A stretch of DNA of 33,224 nucleotides from an uncultured Verrucomicrobiota bacterium (GCA_903854475.1 CAINWP010000329.1:1-33224); one strand, 5' to 3'. Positions 8,173-16,835 are shown, numbered from the stretch's first letter. Translations and numbers: made by a program. The notes: generated by a model from the sequence alone, not told the origin.

Positions 8173-9554
8173 GGCAGATTCACTCCGTGGTTTTTTGCCG
8201 CTGTTAGCAGTGCTTCGACCCGAGCCTTGTTGGCAGGCTTGTCGCTCTTCTTCCATCGCTTCCAAGTGTCCTTTTTCTCTGCTCCTGAAAGCGTTAGAAG
8301 TAGTCCCTTTTGCTCTTCCGCCGGCAGCGTGGTCAAATCGGAGGCTTTTTTGGCGAATTCATCCTCGTTGAGCTTGGCGAATTTTTCCCGGGCCACTTCT
8401 GCCGGCGACATGGAGGCGATCCGGGCGGCTTCAGCTTCGGCCTTAGCCTTAGCGTCGGCCCCCTGATTTGCCTTGGCCTGGGCAGCCGCTTTTGCCGTCT
8501 TTTCCGCCGCCTCAATCCCCTCCAGAACGGCAGGCCGGAGGCTGAACCAGCCATAGCCGGCTGCGGTCTTGGCTCCGATTCCACGCACGGTCAACGCCGA
8601 CTCTAGCCAACGCTTTGCCGGCTCAATCAGCCGCACGTCTGCGTCCGTTCGGTTGAGGACTAGCAGAAATGCAAACTGCGCGCCGCGCTCGACGGCCGGA
8701 AAGGGGTTGGGTTTGGGGTTCTCTTCCTCTAACGGTCCCAACTGCCCAGCAGGGATGCCCCGTTTTCTGTCGCCTCCATAGTAAAGAGGGCAATGAACAT
8801 TCGTTAAATCTACCACCACTTTCGCCTCGTTCACTGGATAGGTTGGCAAGAAGGAGATCCGCCCCCGAAAATTCTCTGACCGCCCGCCCAGCAGATCTCG
8901 GTAGGATTGCAGGTCGCCTCCGCCAAAGTCGTTGTCCGAGGTCCCGAACACTTCACGGAAATCCTCAAACAGCCCCTTCCGGTTCGAGTCGTCGTCTGAT
9001 TTGAGTTCTTCCAGAGCGGCGTGACGGCATACGCCCTTGACCGCAGAGCCGGGGATGAAGGGCATGCCGAACAGCCGATCTAGGCTAATGCCGGCGTTCT
9101 GAATCAGGGAATCGGCAAGGTTGATGGCAAGTCGGCCTTCCAGTTCAGCGATGGCCGCCACGGACCGTCCGGGAAATGCTGAGCGGAATAGCCCGATTAG
9201 GCGGCGCGTGTGCGCAGAACGCAATGCGGTCAGCTCAGTCGATCCCAGCCGTGTAGCCGAGAGGGAGTTGGCAATCGCTGCTTCAGCCCCTAAACGTTGT
9301 GACTTCTCGGGGTTCCTTTCGACCAATCTCTGGCTTTCGCTCCGTTTGGCTTCGGCCTCCCGGGACAGCAGCGCGGAACCCCCATCACTGATCCGCAGCA
9401 AGGTCCATCGATGGGCATCGTTTGCTTTGAGGTCGCCCAGGCCCCACAGCTTGTGAAAAGGGAACTTGTCGAGGAGAAGACTGCGGTTCTCGACTCGCTC
9501 GGCGAATGGCCCGATCGCGTCCATTAAGTCGCCCGAAATGGGAATGCGTACCAT
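8169..9554 (-). CDS. cmr6: Cmr6, type III-B RAMP protein with long charged C-terminal tail
   Basis: Cmr6 is a RAMP subunit next to Cmr1 in the Cmr complex. Visible family motifs are GISLDRLFGMPFIPGSAVKGVCRHAAL, FREVFGTSDND, GRISFLPTYPV, VVDLTNVHCPLYYGG, and the glycine-rich RGIGAKTAAGYGWFSL near the end of the RAMP core. About 125 residues follow, rich in Ala, Lys and Glu (EAAEKTAKAAAQAKANQGAD and beyond), which are not part of ordinary Cmr6. The start at 9554 has GAAAGG 6 bp upstream and lies just after the cmr5 stop; the longer frame to 9596 would overlap cmr5. Confidence 0.94.
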   Translation of the reverse strand: MVRIPISGDLMDAIGPFAERVENRSLLLDKFPFHKLWGLGDLKANDAHRWTLLRISDGGSALLSREAEAKRSESQRLVERNPEKSQRLGAEAAIANSLSATRLGSTELTALRSAHTRRLIGLFRSAFPGRSVAAIAELEGRLAINLADSLIQNAGISLDRLFGMPFIPGSAVKGVCRHAALEELKSDDDSNRKGLFEDFREVFGTSDNDFGGGDLQSYRDLLGGRSENFRGRISFLPTYPVNEAKVVVDLTNVHCPLYYGGDRKRGIPAGQLGPLEEENPKPNPFPAVERGAQFAFLLVLNRTDADVRLIEPAKRWLESALTVRGIGAKTAAGYGWFSLRPAVLEGIEAAEKTAKAAAQAKANQGADAKAKAEAEAARIASMSPAEVAREKFAKLNEDEFAKKASDLTTLPAEEQKGLLLTLSGAEKKDTWKRWKKSDKPANKARVEALLTAAKNHGVNLP

Positions 9555-9556
9555 GA

Positions 9557-9928
9557 TCAGCCTTTCTTCACGAAACGGCGGGCAAATTGTAACCAAGCCA
9601 TGGTTTCATTCGTGGCTAGTTTCAGGGTTTCGCTGTTGGTTTCCCTTGACGTCAGGTAGTCCACCAGTGTGACGCGATCCTTGACTCGATCCACTGGCAG
9701 GATGGCAATTGCAGGATCAGCCAAGTGGCGAGCGATCGCATCAAACGTCAGTTGCCAGCCAGCCTTTTCAGAAAATGAATAGGCGGCAGTGGCCAACAGG
9801 CCGTGGTTGAGGATAAGAGGTGCCAGTTTTTTGATAACCTCACCGCCTTGAGGTCCGGTGACTCTTTCGCCCTCCCTCTTGGCAAATTCCAAAGCATTGC
9901 GGGCGCGGATTTGATCGAGATTGTTCAT
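9557..9928 (-). CDS. cmr5: Cmr5, small helical subunit of the Cmr complex
   Basis: Cmr5 is the small alpha-helical subunit stacked along the Cmr filament beside Cmr4. The protein has 123 residues, the usual size, and begins MNNLDQIRARNALEFAKREG, with the family pattern of a basic N-terminal helix. It continues with KKLAPLILNHGLLATAAYS and ends with the conserved segment ATNETMAWLQFARRFVKKG. The gene starts 15 bp after the cmr4 stop and ends 2 bp before the cmr6 start. Confidence 0.93.
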   Translation of the reverse strand: MNNLDQIRARNALEFAKREGERVTGPQGGEVIKKLAPLILNHGLLATAAYSFSEKAGWQLTFDAIARHLADPAIAILPVDRVKDRVTLVDYLTSRETNSETLKLATNETMAWLQFARRFVKKG

Positions 9929-9943
9929 GGTGGCGTTCTTTCT

Positions 9944-10765
9944 TCAGGCGAGTTTGACAGTGCAGAAACCAAGCCCGGTGGTTCCGTTGCCGCCGAATTG
10001 AAGCAGTTGCTCGGTGGCGAGCGATTTGAACACCTCGTTTCCACCGTTCGGTTTCCGCGTTTCAGTGAGGACGCTGTAAAGTAGGGTCTCGCTAGGGACC
10101 GTCTCCTCATTGAATAATCCGCCATCCTCCGCTGTTCCGGTTTCGTCGTTGATGCGGACGTGCTGGTTGACCTGGCAAGCATTGACCGAGAAATGGGAAA
10201 GGTCGCCATCGGGAAGCAAGACGAAGCGCCCTTCCGCTCCGGCCAGGACGGCGTCGCCCAAAAGAGAGCAAAGCTTCTGTTCCCAATCCTTTGGAAAATC
10301 ACCAGCCACGCCAAATCGATACTCTTCCAGCACTGCGACACCCTTGCCGGGAATCACCACCTTGTTGCCGGCCAGACAGGACATCTCTTTAGGCATCGGA
10401 GGAACCGTAAGGGAGAGGTCGGCGTCTCTCGCGAACCTCTGGAGGGCCAGCGGCGATGTTGCTAGAGCGAATGCGCCCTTCGCAGAACGCACTGGAAACA
10501 GCAGCAAACGCGCTTCGCCAAAAGAGATTTTGCCTGCGGAGAACACCTCTCCGTCACCGCCTTTGCCGAACATTTCGTCCGAATGATCCTTGCCAAGAGT
10601 AGCTAGATGATCCCTTAGGACGCCCTTGATGCTGCTGCCAGGAATGATCGGAAATCCCGTGTGCCGCTCTCGCTGCACCGGTTGGTCAATCGCGCCGACG
10701 CTGGCGCCGGCGCCAACGTGGAGTGGGGTACGCGTGAAGACGTAGAGAATACGTTTGTTGCTCAT
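9944..10765 (-). CDS. cmr4: Cmr4, backbone RAMP and target-RNA nuclease subunit
   Basis: Cmr4 forms the repeated backbone of the Cmr complex and cuts target RNA at 6-nt intervals. The N-terminus TRTPLHVGAGASVGAIDQPVQRERHTGFPIIPGSSIKG is characteristic. Asp27 (GAIDQPVQ) matches the catalytic Asp of known Cmr4 proteins. Later motifs include GKISFGEARLLLFPVRSAKG and a final LLQFGGNGTTGLGFCTVKL, the glycine-rich RAMP loop. The 273-residue length is typical. The 51-bp gap upstream holds a CGGACGTCCG palindrome, so the gene may have extra regulation even though it lies inside the operon. Confidence 0.96.
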   Translation of the reverse strand: MSNKRILYVFTRTPLHVGAGASVGAIDQPVQRERHTGFPIIPGSSIKGVLRDHLATLGKDHSDEMFGKGGDGEVFSAGKISFGEARLLLFPVRSAKGAFALATSPLALQRFARDADLSLTVPPMPKEMSCLAGNKVVIPGKGVAVLEEYRFGVAGDFPKDWEQKLCSLLGDAVLAGAEGRFVLLPDGDLSHFSVNACQVNQHVRINDETGTAEDGGLFNEETVPSETLLYSVLTETRKPNGGNEVFKSLATEQLLQFGGNGTTGLGFCTVKLA

Positions 10766-10805
10766 GGTTTGATGATTCTTGTTGGGTGCTTCAAAGTCAT
10801 GGTTG

Positions 10806-10815
10806 CGGACGTCCG
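10806..10815. promoter_or_regulatory. CGGACGTCCG palindrome between cmr3 and cmr4
   Basis: A perfect 10-bp palindrome immediately after the cmr3 stop codon (which ends at 10817) and 41 bp upstream of the cmr4 start. It shares its outer TG and G with the copy at 3135-3144. Confidence 0.45.
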
Positions 10816-10816
10816 G

Positions 10817-12184
10817 TCAGGTCCCGAGGAACCGCCAGGTGCTGCAGACGCCGAGGCCGAAGCCTTTTTCACCCATAAGCGTGCTGCGGCGGTTGCGGAT
10901 TGTTTTTTGGTCCTCCTCATGGCCGTGCCAGTTGAGAGCGGCTGCAAGATTGCAAGCGTCCTGCTCGGAATGGGCTTCGAAGTAGTAAACGGCCCCCGCA
11001 GGGACGGCGAGGTGGGTGGATTTGGCACCCGCCTCCTTTCGGTCAGTTTCATTGGCCAAAGCCCATCCAGTGACCGGAATGGGCTTGGGTACGATTGCAG
11101 CGACGAGTCTGGCGGCGATCTCCGTGGAATCATCCCCGAAACCCCTCGTGTGCTTCCCGGAATAGCTGCGGTTCCTCCGGTTGCCTGAGCGCAGCATCAC
11201 CTTTCCGTGGGTCTGGTGCACCCAATTCGGCAGCCACCCACCGTGATGGGGGGTCATGAGGCGTCCATCCTTGGACTTTGCCGGAATCTCGGGCCACACG
11301 GCGGGTGACAGCAGGATCCACTTCACCAACCACCGTTTTTCTCCGCCGGCTTCCCTGCAATCGAACGCTCTGATTTTGCCCCGCGGCAGCGGTAGCGGCA
11401 TTCCTTCAACTCGTGAAGCGGTGCAGAGCCGTTGCTGTCCGCCCACGAGGATCTGCTCAGGTCCGTGGAATAAATCCAGAATCAGGTCCTTCCGATCGGA
11501 GGTTCCGTTCTTTTCCTGAGTCTGGGCAAAGACCCCCAGTCTCCAGTTGTCGCGCAGGCGCAAGTAGCGTGCGGAGTAGATTTTCCCGGCAGCCTCTCCC
11601 TGCCCGGTGGTGCCGGTTTCAGTATCGATGGCGATGCCGATGCTCGCCTCGGCGTCGGAGAAGGTGGATTCGTCAATGGACTGACCGTCCTCCAATGTGC
11701 AAGTAGCTCCATCTAGATACCGTTGGAATGCGTCGGCGCGCAGCCAGGCTTTTGCCTTGGCCTCTTTGGAAGGCGGTAGGCGGTTGGCCACGGCATAGTC
11801 CAGAGGTTCGGGCAGGCTGGAGTGGGCTGCGTCGAAGATGTTTACCGGCGCCAGAGCGGGTTGGAGCGTATCGTCAAGAAGGTCCAACGGGCGGGGTAGA
11901 TACCACTGATCGGTTGCAGACGGACCGGTTTGAACCGGAAACGGACCGGCCGTCACCAGCGAGCCAAAGCGCCGGTTGTCTTGGCCATGACGTTGAGCTC
12001 CATGGCGCTGGTCATGTGCGTGGCTTTCTTGCGCAAGTCCGGATCGGTGCAAGGCAGCGTGTAATGCAGCATCGGTGACATTCGGGAGTGGCCAGGCGGC
12101 ACCATGTCCGGCCAGTGAGCCTTCCATGGGCCGTCCATCCCGGAAGAACAGGATGTCAGTGGGTCGGAGCAGGATCGTGTTCAT
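10817..12184 (-). CDS. cmr3: Cmr3, type III-B RAMP protein
   Basis: Cmr3 is the Cas5-like RAMP that caps the complex at the crRNA 5' handle and binds Cas10. The N-terminal signature LLRPTDILFFRDGRPMEGS is diagnostic. The C-terminus MGEKGFGLGVCSTWRFLG is the glycine-rich RAMP loop. The 455-residue length is at the larger end of the family. Its ATG overlaps the cas10 stop codon (ATGA), showing translational coupling. Confidence 0.95.
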   Translation of the reverse strand: MNTILLRPTDILFFRDGRPMEGSLAGHGAAWPLPNVTDAALHAALHRSGLAQESHAHDQRHGAQRHGQDNRRFGSLVTAGPFPVQTGPSATDQWYLPRPLDLLDDTLQPALAPVNIFDAAHSSLPEPLDYAVANRLPPSKEAKAKAWLRADAFQRYLDGATCTLEDGQSIDESTFSDAEASIGIAIDTETGTTGQGEAAGKIYSARYLRLRDNWRLGVFAQTQEKNGTSDRKDLILDLFHGPEQILVGGQQRLCTASRVEGMPLPLPRGKIRAFDCREAGGEKRWLVKWILLSPAVWPEIPAKSKDGRLMTPHHGGWLPNWVHQTHGKVMLRSGNRRNRSYSGKHTRGFGDDSTEIAARLVAAIVPKPIPVTGWALANETDRKEAGAKSTHLAVPAGAVYYFEAHSEQDACNLAAALNWHGHEEDQKTIRNRRSTLMGEKGFGLGVCSTWRFLGT

Positions 12185-15033
12185 TGATTGTTACCTTTCG
12201 GCGACCAGTCGTTGGCGGTGCGGTGGGCGAAGGCGACCGTTTGGCATAGGCCGACGACCGAGCGAAGAACCCTCTCGGAGGGGGGCGTATCGGATGGGTT
12301 GTTTGTGCACTTATCGCGCAGCGAACCGAGGTAAGCATCTAGGGCGGAGCGGAGTTTGCTACGGAGCTCGTCAGCTTCTTCTGTGTTGCGGGGAAACTCT
12401 GCTCCGCGCTGACGCGAGAGGCAGTGCTCGAACTCGCGGCGGACGATGTCGTCCACCGGAAACTCGCCAACCGGAGACAGGCTTTGGTTAGCCCTGCTCA
12501 ATGGAGTGGTATCGGTGACGTATACTTCGATCAGTTCGGCGAATCGGTGCGGAAACTTGGAACTTAGCCAGTCCTTTTTGAGGCACATCGCCAGTTGCTG
12601 AAATAGATCGAGGCCGTGCTCCCATTTGGCACCCCATTCGATGATCTCACCCGAACGCTTCATCAGGGTGACAGCGACTGCGCTGCGGCCCAATCCGCCG
12701 TGGTCGGGTTGGCGCTTGGCCCGTTTCTCGGCGACCTGTGCTGCCCGGACGACATCCTGAAGCGGTGATTTGAAGTGGGCGATTGCGACGCCCACGGAGC
12801 AGTCGGCCGCGGGTCCAGGAACCAGGAAAGAGATGCTACGACCTTGGTCGTCCTTGGAACCTGAAGAAAGAAATCCCGGGGCCGTGCTCGAAAACAGTTC
12901 TCCCTTGGTTCGATGAATGACCGTGCGACCCTGAAAGGCATTGCGCAAGGAACGAGCACACTCCAGAGCCGTGTCGGCTGGAAGCAACGCCAACACGTCG
13001 TCGCCGCCGGCGTAAATGAGCCGGCCGTCGAACGCCTCGACGATGGTCCGAGCGCAGTGCAGGGCGAAGTTGCCTAGAGCTTCGCTGAACTGTAGATGGT
13101 AGCTGGGAGAGAGCGGGCGTCGGGCCTCGAGGAATTGTGCAAAACGACTGCGCAAGTTTCCTCTGCCGTCTGGATCGGAATCCCGCTCGAAATACTCTTG
13201 TGATCCCTGCCTCGCCTGACCGCCATTGCCTTGGTAGTCCGCCAATTGGCTTTTGAAAGGAGGTGTCTTAACTCCGCTGATCCATTTCCCGATCTCGTCG
13301 CCGTCCAAGGCGAGCACAGCGAAGTATTTTTCGGACGAGTCCTTCTGGAAGTCCTCCTCGCTCTGCTTGTCATCATCTTTTCCAAAAGGGATATGCCGCG
13401 CAATGCTGCGCGTATCCGGCATGGGGAAATCCTGGGAACTGGTCTTCAGCTTCCAAGGTTCGCCACTGAGATAGGCCAAATGCCAGACCCGCTTGATCAA
13501 TGTGGGCGCGCTCAGCCAGTCGTCATGCTTGAAGAGCGAAGCCCAAGGCCCGTGATTAAGCGCTCGGGCTTTTTCCCCCCAAGCCTTTCCACCCGCCACA
13601 GCTTCCTCGCGCCCGGACATCGAGTCCTTGTTGCTGAAGGTGCCCACCGCCCAGCCGCCCACGTTGACGGCCTCGAACGAGCGAGTCTGGCGCACTGCGT
13701 CCAGTTGCCAGCCGTTGAGCGCGAGCATCACAGACCAGCCGAGGCCAAGATTGTTGAGCGTGGTCTTGCTGGCATCGGTGTAGAACCGACCGTCTCGGTG
13801 ATCGAAAGGCATTTGTTGCTGTGCCATCTTAACGACAGCTTCGACCCGTTTCTTGGCTTCGGAGACCGGTGTGCCCTCATCAAAGCCGGTGGCCAAGTTA
13901 AGCGCTGCTTGCAGGTTCTCCGGCCAAGGCGTCACCTGCCAAGACAGGGAGAGAAATCGTTTCACCTGGGATTCAAAGCGCTGTTTTCGTTGGGTGGCTG
14001 TGAATTCTCCTTCATCGGCGGTAAGACCAACCTGCTCACAATCGTTCCACACGGCGTCAGCGATTGCGTGCCACTCGGACTCGATGGCCGCTTTGACGGC
14101 GTCGGCCATTTCGTTCGCGCGGTGGGCGGGAACAACAGCGAGGAAAACGTTCGGCAGATTCGGCGTCAGCAGTTCGCGGTCGGTGGACCAATCCAACGAC
14201 TCCCAAACCGTCTTCGAACCGATGTTGACCTTCGACCAGAGTTCGTAACGCCAGTGCAGGTCGAACAGCGGTTGTTCTCTCAGGTTGGGGAAGATTACGG
14301 CATCAGGCCCGATCCGCGCTGAAAGAGCCTTCAGGCCAGCTGCCATCAGCCAAGAAAGCAGGTAGCTGGAGCTCCACAGGTCACGGATGCTCCGGGCGGC
14401 CGCGATGAAGTCCTGCACCGGACCGAGTTGGAATTTGAGAAACGCGGGCCTGAGCACTGCCTCCCTGCCTGGTTTGTCCGCACAGGCATCGAGTGCGGAT
14501 ACCACCTGCATGTGCGTCCAGACGGTGTGATCGGGGATGCGGGTATCCGCTGGCAGGAAGGCGAACCGATAATCTTTGGCGGTGCTATGTCGCGCCCAAA
14601 GCCGCCAATGGGCGAAGAATCGCGCGCGCCAAGCATCCGGTTCACTCATTGTCTTGAGCGATTCGTCCGTGAGCACCGGTTGCACGCCTTGATCCGTCTC
14701 GCGGGCGACTTCAGCCGTGGAGAATGCGGCATGGAACGGAAAGAGCGCCGCCCCGTCCGCCGAGCCGAGGGCGTGGTGGAACTGGTTGCGGACGCCATCG
14801 AACTTGCAAGTCACCCCGGCAACCCGCCCCTGCGGGAACGGCAACCGGTCGGCGGCGGCGGCAACCCAGTCCGATGGCTGTGCAAAGTGTTTGGCGTAAT
14901 TCTGCGCCTCTTCGTCGCTGAATCCCGCCTGACGGAATAGAATTTTTGCGTGGTCCTCATGCGAGGCGATGTCCACGCACTTGCTGGGCGGGTCATGCAG
15001 ATAGGCGGCAAGTTTTCGTTTCCAGTCGGTCAT
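12181..15033 (-). CDS. cmr2: Cas10/Cmr2, large subunit and cyclic oligoadenylate synthase
   Basis: Cas10 is the signature subunit of type III systems; on binding target RNA its Palm domain makes cyclic oligoadenylate. The N-terminal HD-like region begins MTDWKRKLAAYLHDPPSK, with His13-Asp14. A first Palm-like motif is FAVLALDGDEIGKWISG. The catalytic motif LIYAGGDDVLALLP has GGDD at residues 676-679, intact, so signalling should work. Whether the HD site is an active DNase is less clear. The start used is the ATG at 15033; a GTG at 15066 is also in frame, and neither has a strong Shine-Dalgarno sequence. It is the first gene of the operon, preceded by a large non-coding region with an 18-bp palindrome. 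Confidence 0.97.
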   Translation of the reverse strand: MTDWKRKLAAYLHDPPSKCVDIASHEDHAKILFRQAGFSDEEAQNYAKHFAQPSDWVAAAADRLPFPQGRVAGVTCKFDGVRNQFHHALGSADGAALFPFHAAFSTAEVARETDQGVQPVLTDESLKTMSEPDAWRARFFAHWRLWARHSTAKDYRFAFLPADTRIPDHTVWTHMQVVSALDACADKPGREAVLRPAFLKFQLGPVQDFIAAARSIRDLWSSSYLLSWLMAAGLKALSARIGPDAVIFPNLREQPLFDLHWRYELWSKVNIGSKTVWESLDWSTDRELLTPNLPNVFLAVVPAHRANEMADAVKAAIESEWHAIADAVWNDCEQVGLTADEGEFTATQRKQRFESQVKRFLSLSWQVTPWPENLQAALNLATGFDEGTPVSEAKKRVEAVVKMAQQQMPFDHRDGRFYTDASKTTLNNLGLGWSVMLALNGWQLDAVRQTRSFEAVNVGGWAVGTFSNKDSMSGREEAVAGGKAWGEKARALNHGPWASLFKHDDWLSAPTLIKRVWHLAYLSGEPWKLKTSSQDFPMPDTRSIARHIPFGKDDDKQSEEDFQKDSSEKYFAVLALDGDEIGKWISGVKTPPFKSQLADYQGNGGQARQGSQEYFERDSDPDGRGNLRSRFAQFLEARRPLSPSYHLQFSEALGNFALHCARTIVEAFDGRLIYAGGDDVLALLPADTALECARSLRNAFQGRTVIHRTKGELFSSTAPGFLSSGSKDDQGRSISFLVPGPAADCSVGVAIAHFKSPLQDVVRAAQVAEKRAKRQPDHGGLGRSAVAVTLMKRSGEIIEWGAKWEHGLDLFQQLAMCLKKDWLSSKFPHRFAELIEVYVTDTTPLSRANQSLSPVGEFPVDDIVRREFEHCLSRQRGAEFPRNTEEADELRSKLRSALDAYLGSLRDKCTNNPSDTPPSERVLRSVVGLCQTVAFAHRTANDWSPKGNNQ

Positions 15034-15074
15034 GGCATGAAGATTCGAGGTGTTGAGGGAACGCACCTCATTTT

Positions 15075-15092
15075 GGACATCCGCGGATGTCC
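15075..15092. promoter_or_regulatory. 18-bp perfect palindrome upstream of cas10 (candidate operator)
   Basis: GGACATCCGCGGATGTCC reads the same on both strands. It lies 42 bp upstream of the cas10 ATG (9 bp upstream of the alternative GTG). A second imperfect dyad, CCGCA-T-TGCGG, adjoins it at 15092-15102. Its half-site GGACATCC differs in one base from GGACGTCC of the palindromes inside the operon. Confidence 0.5.
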
Positions 15093-15678
15093 CGCATTGC
15101 GGCCTTTTGACGTTGCTAAAGGAACGGCGGTTCGCATGCAGGGCAATCGCGGCTAATTAAGCAGCTCAATAATTCAAGGCGACCTATTTTGTTGGAAATC
15201 ACTTGGTTGGACGGCGCTGTGATGCGAACAGGCGATTCAGAGCCGGATCTATTCTTGAAGGATGCAAAAGAGCTAGCGGTTAGGCGTTCCGGAAAACCGC
15301 GAGGATGGGTTTCTTTGGTGTCATCCTAGATTGGCCAGAACCGGTTCTCTACCGCTATCCGCAGCTAGGTGGGATTGCTCCGATTTATCGAAACTAGATC
15401 GGCACCAAGACCGTAAGCAGGGCGTTTAGGGGCGTGCTGAAAAAAGGAAGGCTACACTGGAGCGCCTCCACCGGGTCGCCCGTGTTTGTTGCGCAGCCCG
15501 TGTGATGCACATCCATCTGGACAACCCGCTCTGATAAAGCGCCGCGGACGCAACGCCGCCGCGTCGGTCCAGGCACAGCTGTCGGTGGATGTTTGCGTCG
15601 AACTGTCGACCAAGAGTTCGGGCCAGCAGCAGCCACCTCAATGGTCTGGTTCATAAGACCGAACGGCCGCTCCGCCGC
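15093..15678. other. non-coding region between the cas operon and the sugar kinase gene
   Basis: About 590 bp without a recognisable gene. The part from about 15150 to 15400 is visibly richer in A/T than the surroundings and should hold the cas operon promoter (minus strand), but no convincing -35/-10 pair was found. Small open frames at 15394-15654 (minus) and 15589-15816 (plus) resemble nothing I know. The region could contain an eroded mobile element, but this cannot be shown. Confidence 0.5.
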
Positions 15679-16821
15679 TCACCGCCGCATCGAGGCCGAG
15701 GCACCGTCGGCGAGGGCTTGTATCTCGGCGGCCCGGAACTGCGAGGTGTCTCCCCGGGTGGTGTGGACGAGTGCGGCATAAGCCAAGGCGAAGTCCAGTG
15801 TGCGGCCAAGCGGTAGGCCCGACAGGAGTCCATGCAAGAGGCCGGCGGAGAACACATCGCCGGTGCCCACACGATCTACGATCTCGAGGTCGCGGTATTC
15901 CCGGCCCCGGCCGAATCGCGGGCCTATGCCGACGAATCCGCTCAGGTCGTGCCGATTCCCTTGATGCACGGTGCGTTCAGTGCCGGCGATGAGTTTTAGC
16001 TTCGGGAAAGCCTGGCTCACGGCAGCCACCAGTTCGGCTGTGCCCGATTGTGGGTCCGGGGCGGTCGAGTGCAGCAAGGCCCGGAACCCTTCCGGACTGC
16101 CGATCAATACATCGCTTTGCTCCACGAACTCCCGGTTGATTTCTGCCGCGCGCTCCGGCGTGGCCAGCGAAGCCCGAAAATTGAGGTCGTAGCTCACCAG
16201 TGTTCCTGCTGAACGAGCCGCGGCAACGGCGGTTTGCAAGGTGGCGCGGGTCGATTCGGACAGGACGGCGAAAATACCGCCGCTGTGCAGCAGTCGCACG
16301 CCTTCCCGTTGAAAGACGTGTGTCCAGTCCACGTCGCTCGGAGTCATTTGGCTGGCGCTAGAATGCCCCCGATCGAAGAGAGCCATCCCTCCGCGCACGC
16401 CCACTCCAATTTCGGCGAAATACAGTCCCACGCGATTGGCTCGGCCCAGACCGTCGTGAGGTTCGAGAGCGACGTGGCTCACATCCATCCCAGCGGCCCG
16501 GGCGTGGTTGAGAATAATGTCGGCCAAGGGATTGTCGGGCAGCTTGCTAGCGAAGGCGGCTCGCCACCCCAGGCGTGCTGCTGCGTAGGCCGCATTGTAT
16601 TCGCCACCGCCGACGTCGATTTCTAGCGACCGAGCGAACTCCAATCGGCCGTGACCCGGGGGTGACAAGCGGACCATGCACTCGCCCAGGGCCATTAAAT
16701 CGTGCCGGGTGGAGGCCGTCACCCGCAGGGGCAAGGACAGGGGTTGGTCGAGGGAATCGAGTTCAGGGCTCATGCCTAGGGGTTCCAGTGGGCGGGGATC
16801 GGTCAACCGCGATGGGTTCAT
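15679..16821 (-). CDS. kdgK: PfkB-family sugar kinase, probably 2-keto-3-deoxygluconate kinase
   Basis: This is a ribokinase/PfkB-fold sugar kinase. The N-terminal motif is LMALGECMVRLSPPGHGRLEFARSLEIDVGGGEYNAAYAAARLG. The C-terminal signature DRVGTGDVFSAGLLHGLLSG contains the catalytic base Asp322 (380-residue numbering) and the anion hole GTGD. The first motif and FRALLHS-type substrate-loop spacing are closest to KDG kinases, which make 2-keto-3-deoxy-6-phosphogluconate. The neighbouring gntP permease and a nearby altronate dehydratase (product KDG) fit that role. The start is 16821 (MNPSRLTD); ATG at 16773 is also possible. It follows the permease gene by 14 bp and is probably co-transcribed. 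Confidence 0.85.
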   Translation of the reverse strand: MNPSRLTDPRPLEPLGMSPELDSLDQPLSLPLRVTASTRHDLMALGECMVRLSPPGHGRLEFARSLEIDVGGGEYNAAYAAARLGWRAAFASKLPDNPLADIILNHARAAGMDVSHVALEPHDGLGRANRVGLYFAEIGVGVRGGMALFDRGHSSASQMTPSDVDWTHVFQREGVRLLHSGGIFAVLSESTRATLQTAVAAARSAGTLVSYDLNFRASLATPERAAEINREFVEQSDVLIGSPEGFRALLHSTAPDPQSGTAELVAAVSQAFPKLKLIAGTERTVHQGNRHDLSGFVGIGPRFGRGREYRDLEIVDRVGTGDVFSAGLLHGLLSGLPLGRTLDFALAYAALVHTTRGDTSQFRAAEIQALADGASASMRR

Positions 16822-16835
16822 CGGTGCCGTTGGCC

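Noticed and set aside
13231-14322. 363-residue open frame on the plus strand inside cas10
   Set aside because: Antisense shadow of the conserved Cas10 coding sequence; no recognisable domain.
15394-15654. 86-residue minus-strand frame in the gap before cas10
   Set aside because: No family resemblance and no clear ribosome binding site.
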